A stretch of DNA of 64,000 bases, from the NCBI RefSeq assembly GCF_017829975.1, contig NZ_JAEEGA010000009.1, positions 1 through 64,000 on the forward strand, written 5' to 3'. The position numbers and the translations under genes were made by a program. The stretch comes from Vagococcus allomyrinae. GTDB lineage: Bacteria; Bacillota; Bacilli; Lactobacillales; Vagococcaceae. The notes under the pieces were generated by a model, which was not told the origin of the DNA, searched no databases, and saw nothing but the letters and a program-made list of their open reading frames with translations. Of this stretch, positions 18,433 to 25,581 are shown one piece after another; the first letter of the stretch is position 1; each line of letters begins with the position of its first letter.

Positions 18433-18550
18433 GAATGGCATCTAAGGAGAAGTTGAAACAATTTGTTATACTATTTAATCGAAAATTGAGGGTTATGTCC
18501 GTAATCAGTTGACGTTGAACCATTGGTGAGTAAATGGTTATAAATATTGA

Positions 18551-18684
18551 TATGACTGTGTTTTACTACTGTTAATGCAACGATGTGAGTAAAATAAAAG
18601 ACGTCAACTGTAGCGATACAAAATTTCCAGAAAATTGTTTGCTTGTGTTATTTAGTTTGGTTGGTATAATTAAAACCATTTTTT
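18551..18684 (+). ncRNA. Putative small RNA, array unit 2
   Basis: The predicted promoter is TTGAAC (18515-18520), 18 bp, TATAAA (18539-18544). The hairpin TGGTT (18658-18662) with AACCA (18674-18678) is followed by T residues. Two of its pairs differ from unit 1 by changes on both sides, so pairing is kept (A-T to G-C and C-G to T-A). Confidence 0.52.
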
Positions 18685-18802
18685 GAATAGCACCTAAGGA
18701 AAATTTGAAACAACTCGTTATACTATTTAATCGAAAATTGAGGGTTATGTCCGTAATCAGTTGACGTTGACACCTCGCTAGGAAAATGGTTATAAATCTT
18801 GA

Positions 18803-18937
18803 TATTCCTGTTTTTTACTACTGTTAATGCAACGACATGAGTAAAATAAAAGACGTCAACTGTAGCGATACAAAATTTCCAGAAAATTGTTTGCTTGTGT
18901 TATTTATTTTGGTTGGTATAAACAAAACCATTTTTTT
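18803..18937 (+). ncRNA. Putative small RNA, array unit 3
   Basis: This unit has the strongest promoter: TTGACA (18767-18772), 18 bp, TATAAA (18791-18796). The hairpin TGGTT (18910-18914) with AACCA (18926-18930) is followed by seven T. The body is nearly identical to unit 2. Confidence 0.53.
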
Positions 18938-19054
18938 AATAGCCTCTAAGGAGAATTTGAAACAACTTGTTATACTAGTTAATCGAAAATTGAGGGGCAT
19001 GTCCGTAATCAGTTGACGTTGACACCTCGCTAAGCAAATGGTTATAAATCATGA

Positions 19055-19157
19055 TATGCCTATGTTTTACCGCTTTTTTTTCAATGGGATGAGCGAGAAA
19101 AGGGCGTCAACTATAACGATACAAAATTAGAAAAAAGTATTTGAAAGTTGTTTTTTT
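19055..19157 (+). ncRNA. Putative small RNA, degenerate array unit 4
   Basis: The promoter is intact (TTGACA 19019-19024, 18 bp, TATAAA 19043-19048), but the body has diverged and the unit 1-3 hairpin is gone. Instead CAACT (19108-19112) can pair with AGTTG (19146-19150), and ATAC (19119-19122) with GTAT (19137-19140), before seven T, giving a shorter possible RNA. Confidence 0.38.
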
Positions 19158-19277
19158 ATTCAGGTAGAGTAAGTTGAATAAACTAGATGTTTCTAATTTC
19201 GATCTTTGATGAATACAATAAAATAAAACTAATAACTTCGCTTTAGTTTTAACATATTTTTGTCATTTTGTAAAACC

Positions 19278-19412
19278 GCTAACTCACCCTTTTTGACCAT
19301 GTAAATTTTCGAAAAAATTACGTAAACAAGTCGAATTGGCGATATAAAGGGGTTTTCCAAAATGAGTACAGAGAAGGATTATCAAAAAGTAGGCTAAAAA
19401 GGGTCAGTTAGC
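19278..19412. repeat. Inverted repeat, 17-bp arms about 100 bp apart
   Basis: GCTAACTCACCCTTTTT (19278-19294) and AAAAAGGGTCAGTTAGC (19396-19412) are inverted copies with one mismatch. The arms could be ends of a small non-autonomous element or the base of a long RNA stem. I see no clear target-site duplication. Confidence 0.5.
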
Positions 19413-19514
19413 TGGCAAAAAAAATATTACTTATATGACTTATCTGAGTTAAATGAGAATCAAGATGATCATTTAGGATATAATGGAAGAAAGAATAAGT
19501 TCATTGGAAAATAA
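19362..19514 (+). pseudogene. Small gene interrupted by a stop codon
   Basis: An ATG with a good ribosome site (AAAGGGG, 9 bases upstream) opens MSTEKDYQKVG, then TAA. The same frame continues as KGSVSWQKKYYLYDLSELNE and on to a lysine-rich end at TAA 19512-19514. The composition is protein-like and the frame is unbroken apart from codon 12. It ends 13 bases before the next small gene, as in an operon. I do not recognise the family; a chance open frame is possible. Confidence 0.4.
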
Positions 19515-19527
19515 GGGGATGAGATTA

Positions 19528-19686
19528 ATGGAACTGCCAATTAACCAATTAGGCCAGATACTAAAAGGATTGTACGAATCGGGTTATTTCGAAACTGAGG
19601 GATTGCAAGACGGGATTGGGCAATTAATCAATGATCAACAAGGAACGATAGGTATTTCGATGCAAGAGAACCCAGAAGAACAGTAG
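19528..19686 (+). CDS. Small acidic protein of unknown function
   Basis: This 52-residue protein starts MELPINQLGQILKGLYESGY and ends in a glutamate-rich tail (MQENPEEQ). The ATG at 19528 is preferred because AAGGGG lies about 9 bases upstream, next to the end of the interrupted small gene; an in-frame ATG at 19483 would add 15 residues. It has no membrane segment or cysteine. It lies 38 bp before the DJ-1/PfpI gene and may share its transcript. I do not recognise a family. Confidence 0.55.
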   Translation: MELPINQLGQILKGLYESGYFETEGLQDGIGQLINDQQGTIGISMQENPEEQ

Positions 19687-19724
19687 CTTAACTGTTAAAA
19701 AGTGAAATAGCAAGGACGGTGTGT

Positions 19725-20318
19725 ATGAAAAAAGTAAATGTGATCTTATTTTCTGAATTTGAATTATTGGATGCAACAGGACCAATTGAAATTTTTAGTC
19801 GGTTAGCTGATTATCAAGTGACTTGTTTTTCGGAAAATGGCGGACTAATAACCAGCGCTCAAGGTGTCCAATTACAGACTACTCCCTTTTTGACAATAGA
19901 TCCAAGAGGGATTCTATTAATTCCTGGAGGGAAGGGAACAAGAAGACTGGTTGATAATGACCAGTATCTTAGCCAATTAAAGCAATTGTCGATTGAGGCA
20001 GAGTATGTATTGACAGTTTGTACAGGAGCCGCGCTATTAGCCAAAACAGGATTACTAAATAATCAACGAGCAACAACGAATAAACTGGCGTTTAGCTGGG
20101 TGAAATCGGTCAATCAAAATGTCAAATGGGTTGAGCAGGCGAGATGGGTGGTCAGTCGTAACATTTATACATCTTCTGGCGTTTCAGCTGGAATGGACAT
20201 GGTTTTAGGGTTTATTGCAGATCGACATGATCAGCAATTGGCCAAGCAAGTAGCAAGAGAAATTGAATACAACTGGCATGAAGATCCAGACGTAGATCCC
20301 TTCGCAATCACTGAATAA
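19725..20318 (+). CDS. DJ-1/PfpI family protein (isonitrile hydratase/GATase1-like)
   Basis: The 197-residue protein has the DJ-1/PfpI fold. It opens with VNVILFSEFELLDATGPIEI (4-23), typical of the transcription-factor-like and InhA branch. The nucleophile elbow is VLTVCTGAALLA with Cys99. LLIPGGKGTR (65-74) forms the loop before it. The start at 19725 has AAGGA 8 bases upstream; the GTG two codons earlier is too close. The family includes isonitrile hydratase, chaperones and glyoxalase-like enzymes, so the reaction is not certain. It follows the small acidic gene and precedes a monooxygenase relic. Confidence 0.85.
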   Translation: MKKVNVILFSEFELLDATGPIEIFSRLADYQVTCFSENGGLITSAQGVQLQTTPFLTIDPRGILLIPGGKGTRRLVDNDQYLSQLKQLSIEAEYVLTVCTGAALLAKTGLLNNQRATTNKLAFSWVKSVNQNVKWVEQARWVVSRNIYTSSGVSAGMDMVLGFIADRHDQQLAKQVAREIEYNWHEDPDVDPFAITE

Positions 20319-20360
20319 TAATTAGCGGACAACGGACCTATAAGAAAAAGGAGTGTCACC

Positions 20361-20575
20361 ATGGAAAAGTATTGTCAGTACGGTAAATTGTCGGCATGAA
20401 TGAAGAGGAGCCAAACGCCGTTTATGTTTTTGAAGTTTGGGAAAACAAGGAGCTTATGAAGCCTGACTTTCCTTGGTGATTGTCGAAAGCTAATTGGCAA
20501 GCAATGCCGATTCTTGATCTATCAGTACATAGTCATTATCCAGAATTGACAATATATGGTGGTAAAGCAACGTGA
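20361..20575 (+). pseudogene. Relic of an antibiotic biosynthesis monooxygenase (ABM) domain gene
   Basis: A sound ribosome site and ATG start MEKYCQYGKLSA, then TGA. In another frame NEEEPNAVYVFEVWENKELM follows, then an in-frame TGA, then LSKANWQAMPILD...ELTIYGGKAT. These blocks match the order of ABM-family quinol or stress monooxygenases, with about 35 residues missing after GKLSA. So the gene has an internal deletion, a frameshift and a stop. Intact relatives are ~95-110 residues and often sit near DJ-1-type or reductase genes, as here. Confidence 0.75.
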
Positions 20576-20601
20576 TAAATTGAAAAGCTAGGAGCGGTTA
20601 A

Positions 20602-21459
20602 ATGTTAAAACGTGGAGATAAAATTGGGTTAGTTGTCAATTCTAATGGATTGTCATTGGACCGTGAAAAAGAAGTGGCGATGTTAATAAAGGAACTTATT
20701 GAGATGGGATTGACACCTGTTTGTAGTCCGTTTTTGTTTCAAAATAAAGGGATCTTCAGTGGGACTGCCGAGGATCGAGGCATGGTGATGAATGCTTTTT
20801 TTGCCGACGAGTCGATTAAGGCTATTTTCGATATTTCTGGTGGCGATATTGCTAATCAAGTCCTGCCTTATTTAGATTATGAGTTGATAAAAAATTACTC
20901 AAAGCCTTTTTTCGGCTATAGTGATTTGACTACACTTTTAAATGGAATCAACCAACAAACCGGTGTTATGACATATTTATTTCAATTACGAACGATTCTC
21001 TGGGATCAAACAGGGCAGCAAAAAGCTCGTTTTATTAAAAGTATCTTCAACGATGATGACAGTCTATTCAAGAGTCATTGGCAATTTATGCAAGGAAAGA
21101 GTATTAGTGGTCCGTTAATTGGTGGAAATATTCGTTGTTTTTTGAAGTTAGCAGGGACCCCGTATTTTCCTGATTGTCGAAATAAAGTGTTGTTTTTAGA
21201 AAGTAATGGTGGTGGTATTCCTCAACTAACGACTTATTTAACGCAATTACGACAAATGGCGGTGTTTGATCAGATTAGTGGTATTTTATTAGGTAGTTTT
21301 ACTGAATTGGAAGTAAGTGATGAAGAAATGACGATCAGTGAGTTATTGTCTCAAGTGATCGCCAATCCCGATTTGCCTGTAGCAAAAACGTCGGATGTCG
21401 GCCATGGTTCACACTCACGTTGTCTTGTAATTGGCGATAAAATCGAGCTTACTAGTTAA
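20602..21459 (+). CDS. S66 family serine peptidase (LD-carboxypeptidase/MccF-like)
   Basis: The 285-residue protein is of the S66 family. The Ser-Glu-His triad is visible: Ser107 in FGYSDLT, Glu200 in LFLESNGG and His268 in DVGHGSHS. ISGGDIANQVLPYLDYE is the conserved strand-loop before the serine. LD-carboxypeptidases remove the terminal D-Ala from tetrapeptides of cell-wall muropeptides; MccF relatives cleave microcin C-type peptide-nucleotides and give immunity. Sequence alone does not separate the two. There is no signal peptide, so it is cytoplasmic. A strong terminator follows. Confidence 0.88.
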   Translation: MLKRGDKIGLVVNSNGLSLDREKEVAMLIKELIEMGLTPVCSPFLFQNKGIFSGTAEDRGMVMNAFFADESIKAIFDISGGDIANQVLPYLDYELIKNYSKPFFGYSDLTTLLNGINQQTGVMTYLFQLRTILWDQTGQQKARFIKSIFNDDDSLFKSHWQFMQGKSISGPLIGGNIRCFLKLAGTPYFPDCRNKVLFLESNGGGIPQLTTYLTQLRQMAVFDQISGILLGSFTELEVSDEEMTISELLSQVIANPDLPVAKTSDVGHGSHSRCLVIGDKIELTS

Positions 21460-21486
21460 GGACAATCCTCTTGTTAGTTGAGATGT

Positions 21487-21527
21487 AAAGAAAAACACGA
21501 CTGAAACGTTCAGTCGTGTTTTTCTTT
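21487..21527. terminator. Strong terminator after the S66 peptidase gene
   Basis: A 19-bp stem (21487-21505 with 21509-21527) containing AACACGACTGAA has a 3-base loop. It is A-rich on the left and T-rich on the right, so it works in both directions. Confidence 0.92.
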
Positions 21528-21778
21528 ATTCGGTTCGTTTTAATTGATCGATGACGAGGTTAACGACTCAAGGAGTGAGCGATCCAACCTCTCAATCCAT
21601 TAGCAATATTATCTCAAATTACGTGAGTTAATATTAATTTATAAAACATAGGTTCTTAGAGGTTCCCTTTAATTTTGGAAGAATAAAACCTTTAAATCTA
21701 ATATACAAGGAGTTGTCTGAAAGTCATCCCTTGCAATAGCCTATAGTTTTAACTAACAGCGTCTTCGGTGAAAGCTAG

Positions 21779-21808
21779 TTTGTGTACAGCGTTTTTCTTT
21801 TGTGTACA
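21779..21808. promoter_or_regulatory. Direct repeat TTTGTGTACA, 20-bp period, upstream of the first alpha-glucoside PTS gene
   Basis: TTTGTGTACA occurs at 21779-21788 and 21799-21808, two helical turns apart, about 45 bp upstream of the promoter. Each copy contains the palindromic core TGTACA. This suits an activator site, possibly for the adjacent RpiR regulator. The rest of 21460-21908 is a terminator and AT-rich spacer without genes. Confidence 0.5.
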
Positions 21809-21850
21809 AAATACATTCAGTGTTTCTTGAGTCAAGCTTTAAGCGAAGTA

Positions 21851-21879
21851 TTGTAATCGTTTGCTGTTATTCATATACT
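21851..21879 (+). promoter_or_regulatory. Promoter with cre box for PTS-GH4 operon 1
   Basis: TTGTAA (21851-21856), 17 bp, TATACT (21874-21879). TGTAATCGTTTGCT at 21852-21865 matches cre at 13 of 14 positions and covers the -35 box. This predicts CcpA repression when a preferred sugar is present. Confidence 0.65.
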
Positions 21880-21908
21880 GAAATTACGAATAAAGGAGGG
21901 GACAATAA

Positions 21909-23492
21909 ATGAAAGAATTTTTACAAAAATTAGGGAAATCGTTGATGATGCCAATATCGATTATTGCGGCTGCCGGGATATTTTTAGGTCTGGCATCAGT
22001 TTTGCAAAACCCACTAATCGTAGGAGAAGGCTTTGTGTCATTAGGACACGTTCAAAATGTGATTGGTTTTATTAGAGCGATCGTGGCAGCTCTGTTTGGC
22101 AATTTACCGATTCTCTTTGCCATCTCAGTCGCCATTGGCTTAGCAAAAGCTGAGAAGGCAACCGCCGCCTTTGCTGCGGTTATCGGTTTTATTTTATTCC
22201 ATGTGACGATTAGCTATATTTTAAATCTTAATGGTATTAACGCCTTAACCACTTCTGTTGATGCCCTAGTGGAGGCTGGCTCAAGCCAATTAGAAGCGAC
22301 TCAAATTGCTTCGGCCTATGAATCAGTATTAGGCTTCTTCACCTTGAGAATGAATGTTTTTGGCGGGATTTTAGTCGGCTTATGGGTGGCCACAGTTCAC
22401 AATCGTTTTTATGGGATAGAATTACCGATGGCCATTAGTTTCTTTGGCGGTAAACGGTTTGTCCCGATTATTACCACAGTGACCATTCCCTTTTTAGGCC
22501 TGTTAATGTACGCGATCTGGCCGGTTTTAGGCAAAGGAATTGAAGGGATTGGCTCAATCATTGCTGGCGCTGGAGTAGCTGGTACGTTTCTTTTCGGTTT
22601 TATCGAGCGCTTGTTAGTGCCGACAGGGTTGCATCATATTTTAAATCAACTAGTTCGTTTTACGCCAATCGGTGGTGTCGCACTGATTGATGGCGAGCAA
22701 ACCGTTGGGGCCCTAACTATTTTTAATACCTTGCTGGCTCAACCAAATCCAGATCTAACGGTGATGCAAGAGGCCACTCGCTTTTTGGCTCAAGGGAAAA
22801 TCCCTTTTATGGTCTTCGGTTTACCTGCGGCCTGTTATGCCATGTTTAAAACTGCAAAACCTGGTGAGAAAAATCGAGTGAAAGGCTTGCTCTATGCGGC
22901 TGCCTTGGCTAGTTTTACGACGGGAATTACGGAACCGATTGAGTTTGCGTTTATCTTTGTCTCGCCTTTCCTCTTCATTTTTCACGCCTTAATGTCAGGC
23001 TTGTCATTTATGTTGATGGACCTTTTCCATGTCTCCATCGGAAATGTTCAAGGAGGGGCAATTGATCTGACGGTCTTTGGTATTTTAAGAGGAGTGGACA
23101 CTAGATGGTTTTTAGCTGTTCTAGTGGGAATCGTTTATGCCTTTGCTTATTATTTTGTCTTTAAAAAAGTTATTTTAAAGCATAATGTTAAAACTCCTGG
23201 ACGAGAAGAGGTGGAAGGGGAATCAGTTGTCATTCAGGACGGGGGCAACCTTGGCCAAACAATTGTTGAGGCGCTTGGTGGTAAGGCTAATATCAAAGAA
23301 ATCGAAAATTGTTTTACCCGCTTGCGACTGGTGTTAGTCTCAACAGACCCTGTTGATGAAGGTGCCTTAAAAGCCACAGGGGCAGCGGGAATTGTCAAAT
23401 TAAATGACACGAATATTCAAGTGATTTATGGGCCTCAAGTAGAGGGAATCGCATTAAAAGTTAAAGGAGCAGCTCAAATTGAAGAAAAATAA
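21909..23492 (+). CDS. PTS alpha-glucoside transporter subunit IICB, copy 1
   Basis: This 527-residue permease has an EIIC membrane domain (about 1-415, ten or so hydrophobic segments) with the glucose-superfamily signature GITEPIEFAFIFVSPFLF (about 342-359). A linker then leads to an EIIB domain with phosphorylated Cys468 in ENCFTRLRLVL. It imports and phosphorylates a sugar, most likely an alpha-glucoside such as maltose or an isomer, since a GH4 6-phospho-alpha-glucosidase gene overlaps its end by 14 bp. No EIIA domain is fused or nearby, so phosphate must come from an EIIA-Glc type protein elsewhere. Confidence 0.92.
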   Translation: MKEFLQKLGKSLMMPISIIAAAGIFLGLASVLQNPLIVGEGFVSLGHVQNVIGFIRAIVAALFGNLPILFAISVAIGLAKAEKATAAFAAVIGFILFHVTISYILNLNGINALTTSVDALVEAGSSQLEATQIASAYESVLGFFTLRMNVFGGILVGLWVATVHNRFYGIELPMAISFFGGKRFVPIITTVTIPFLGLLMYAIWPVLGKGIEGIGSIIAGAGVAGTFLFGFIERLLVPTGLHHILNQLVRFTPIGGVALIDGEQTVGALTIFNTLLAQPNPDLTVMQEATRFLAQGKIPFMVFGLPAACYAMFKTAKPGEKNRVKGLLYAAALASFTTGITEPIEFAFIFVSPFLFIFHALMSGLSFMLMDLFHVSIGNVQGGAIDLTVFGILRGVDTRWFLAVLVGIVYAFAYYFVFKKVILKHNVKTPGREEVEGESVVIQDGGNLGQTIVEALGGKANIKEIENCFTRLRLVLVSTDPVDEGALKATGAAGIVKLNDTNIQVIYGPQVEGIALKVKGAAQIEEK

Positions 23493-24801
23493 TATTGTAT
23501 TAGTAGGTGGCGGGTCAACCTGGACACCGGGAATTTTAAAGGCCTTAACCACTCATTTAACCAGCTTTGGTTTAAATCGCGTGACACTGTATGACACAGA
23601 TGGTCAACGGCAAGAGGTAATTGGCGAGTTTGGGAAAATTTTATTTCAGGAGGAAGCCCCAGAAGTTGATTTTCGCTATACGACTGATAAAGAAGTTGCC
23701 TATCGTGATGTTGATTTTGTTTTTTGTCAAATGCGAACTGGTGGCTATCCCATGCGTGAGCAAGATGAAAAGATCCCTTTAAGCTTTGGGGTTTTAGGTC
23801 AAGAAACATGTGGGCCAGGCGGATTTGCTTATGGGATGCGTTCGATTCGTGATATGGTTGAGATGGTTAAAGAGGTTCGCCGCTTAAGCCCTGAGGCGTG
23901 GATTTTGAATTACACCAATCCTGCGGCAATTGTGGCACTAGCTCTCGATAGCTATTTTCCTGATGATCAACGAATTTTAAATATTTGTGACCAGCCTGTT
24001 AATTTATTGCGATCTTACGGGCGATTGATCGAGGCGGATTATACGAAATTTGAGCCGACCTATTTTGGATTGAATCATTTTGGCTGGTTTACTCATATCT
24101 ACGATGAAAATGGTCAAGACTTAGCCCCACAAATTAAGGACACCATTTTAAACGGAGGGTTTCGTCCAGTTGATGCAGAACAGCGTGATCAGTCTTGGTT
24201 GGACACCTATGCCATGGTTGAGGACATGTTGCTTGATTTTCCTGAGTATCTGCCTAACACTTATTTACAGTATTATTTATATCCAGAGTATAAGGTAAGC
24301 CATTCAAATCCTGACTATACGCGGGCGAATGAAGTGATGGCAGGACGTGAAAAAAATGTTTTTGGCGAGTGTCGTGATATTGTGGCCAAAGGAACGGCCA
24401 AAGATTCCCACGTGGTTCATAATGATGCCCATGGGGACATGATTGTCGAAGTGGCAGCATCGATTGCCAACAATCTTCGTCAAACCTATATTGTGATCGT
24501 GCCTAATAATGGCATTGTCGCTAATTTGCCCAATGATGTGATGATTGAAGTGGCGGCGTCACTGGGAATTAATGGGCCTATGCCGTACGCCGTTGGTCAA
24601 ATTGAGACCTTCTATAAAGGGCTGATTGAAGGGCAACACGCTTTTGAAAAATTGACTGTTGAAGCATATCGTGAAGGATCTTACACGAAAGCTCTACAGG
24701 CGTTGACCTTAAATCGGACGGTTGTTGATGGGAAAAAGGCGCGCAAAGTATTAGATGCATTGATCGAAGCCAATCGAGCCTATTGGCCAGAATTAACTTA
24801 A
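23479..24801 (+). CDS. GH4 6-phospho-alpha-glucosidase, copy 1
   Basis: The 440-residue protein starts at TTG (9 bases after AAAGGAG) inside the end of the PTS gene. The NAD-binding loop VLVGGGSTWTPG (about 7-18) opens the Rossmann fold. CGPGGFAYGMRS, the metal-binding region around Cys170 (ICDQPVN) and GLNHFGWF are GH4 landmarks. The enzyme uses NAD and Mn2+ for redox-assisted cleavage of 6-phosphorylated glycosides. The usual alpha-glucosidase motif is CDMP; this copy has CDQP, which may alter substrate range. It is translationally coupled to its transporter. Confidence 0.9.
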   Translation: MKKNNIVLVGGGSTWTPGILKALTTHLTSFGLNRVTLYDTDGQRQEVIGEFGKILFQEEAPEVDFRYTTDKEVAYRDVDFVFCQMRTGGYPMREQDEKIPLSFGVLGQETCGPGGFAYGMRSIRDMVEMVKEVRRLSPEAWILNYTNPAAIVALALDSYFPDDQRILNICDQPVNLLRSYGRLIEADYTKFEPTYFGLNHFGWFTHIYDENGQDLAPQIKDTILNGGFRPVDAEQRDQSWLDTYAMVEDMLLDFPEYLPNTYLQYYLYPEYKVSHSNPDYTRANEVMAGREKNVFGECRDIVAKGTAKDSHVVHNDAHGDMIVEVAASIANNLRQTYIVIVPNNGIVANLPNDVMIEVAASLGINGPMPYAVGQIETFYKGLIEGQHAFEKLTVEAYREGSYTKALQALTLNRTVVDGKKARKVLDALIEANRAYWPELT

Positions 24802-24803
24802 GG

Positions 24804-24842
24804 AAAAATCGGCCTGCTCAAGAAGGAGTTAGGCCGATTTTT
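24804..24842. terminator. Bidirectional terminator between GH4 copy 1 and its RpiR regulator
   Basis: AAAAATCGGCCT (24804-24815) pairs with AGGCCGATTTTT (24831-24842), with A and T runs on the two sides, so it serves both convergent genes. The right arm overlaps the RpiR stop codon. Confidence 0.9.
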
Positions 24843-25581
24843 ATTGTTGATAATAAGCAGCTAAATACTCGGTAAAGAGTAAATTTGTGAGATAATGTAG
24901 ACTAAAGCGGTCAGCGGTATCAATTCCTTCAATCGAAGCCGGCGAAATCATGCCGTAAAGCTGGTAATCAGTTAGTGCGGCGATTGGATTAGTGGAGAAA
25001 CCAGTGATGCTGAGAGTGGTTGCCCCTTTGACCGAGGCAATCGTCGTGGCCGATAAAACAGTTTCGGTCGTACCGCTGACGCTAAGGGCTATGGCTAAGT
25101 CGTTTTTTGTTAACAATTTTGCATTGTGTTTCATCACATGAGGATCGATAAAGGTGTGGCTGTTTATGCCTAAAATTTTCAGGCGCTCATGAAGTTCTTC
25201 AGCCGGGAAGCGTGAGAGACCAACAGCAAAAAAGACAATGCGGTGGGCTTGGTGGATCTGCGTGATGATTTTGTCAATCACGTCTTGGTTGATCAGTTGT
25301 TTTGTTCGCACAATTTGTTCATCTAAAGTCGTCAACGTGATGACGTTCTCCTTTTCATGAGTCGTCAAATACAAGGCCTCTCTAAAATCAGAAAACCCTT
25401 TAAACCCTAATTTTTGACAAAGGCGGGTAACGGTATTGGGGACAGTATAATTTTGGGTGGCAATCTCACGGATGGTTAATGATTTGATGACGTCTGCCTG
25501 ATTTAACAAGGATTGTAAGACATCTTCCTCTGTTGAGTTAAGTTGATGACGGTTCTTTTTAAGCAATTCGTAAAAATACAT
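24841..25581 (-). CDS. RpiR/MurR family sugar-phosphate-responsive regulator, copy 1
   Basis: This 246-residue regulator has an N-terminal helix-turn-helix (about 1-75, IREIATQNYTVPNTVTRLCQ) and a C-terminal SIS domain (about 100-235) with FFAVGLSR and LSVSGTTETVLSA as phosphosugar-binding loops. AGGAGG lies upstream of the ATG. It is convergent with the PTS-GH4 genes and most likely controls them in response to the 6-phosphorylated sugar; relatives act as activators (GlvR-like) or repressors. The TTTGTGTACA repeats before the PTS gene are candidate binding sites. Confidence 0.88.
   Translation of the reverse strand: MYFYELLKKNRHQLNSTEEDVLQSLLNQADVIKSLTIREIATQNYTVPNTVTRLCQKLGFKGFSDFREALYLTTHEKENVITLTTLDEQIVRTKQLINQDVIDKIITQIHQAHRIVFFAVGLSRFPAEELHERLKILGINSHTFIDPHVMKHNAKLLTKNDLAIALSVSGTTETVLSATTIASVKGATTLSITGFSTNPIAALTDYQLYGMISPASIEGIDTADRFSLHYLTNLLFTEYLAAYYQQ

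Larger units (their letters stand above)
18211..19160 (+). repeat. Noncoding tandem array, exact 252-bp period (three full units plus partial units at both ends)
   Basis: The anchor TTGACGTTGA recurs at 18257, 18509, 18761 and 19013, exactly 252 bases apart each time. Units 1-3 are complete and align without any gap despite many substitutions. Unit 4 keeps the first ~115 bases and then diverges. A 46-base relic of a unit end (18211-18256) precedes unit 1. Bases 18587-18654 are identical to 18839-18906. Each unit holds a promoter-like pair, an inverted repeat AGTTGACGT/ACGTCAACT, and (units 1-3) a terminator-like hairpin. No conserved reading frame spans the units. It fills most of a 1.4-kb gap with no gene of ordinary size. 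Confidence 0.93.

Noticed and set aside
18837-19016. 59-codon open frame in array unit 3 (starts MSKIKDVNCSDTKFPENC, with a hydrophobic middle)
   Set aside because: It has no ribosome site. The aligned frame stops after 16 codons in unit 1 and at 33 codons in unit 2, and is frameshifted in unit 4. It opens only because TTTTTTGA became TTTTTTTA in unit 3, so it is a by-product of AT-rich repeat DNA.
18455-19016. 19-codon frame starting at TTG after AAGGAG near the end of units 1-3 (LKQ...MSVIS)
   Set aside because: Spacing from AAGGAG to TTG is only 3 bases, unit 2 has a weaker site, it lies downstream of the predicted terminator, and substitutions are not biased to synonymous positions.
18211-19160. 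CRISPR array or integron cassette array
   Set aside because: The repeated part is the whole 252-bp unit with no unique spacers, no cas genes are nearby, and no integrase or attC-like sites with cassette genes are present.
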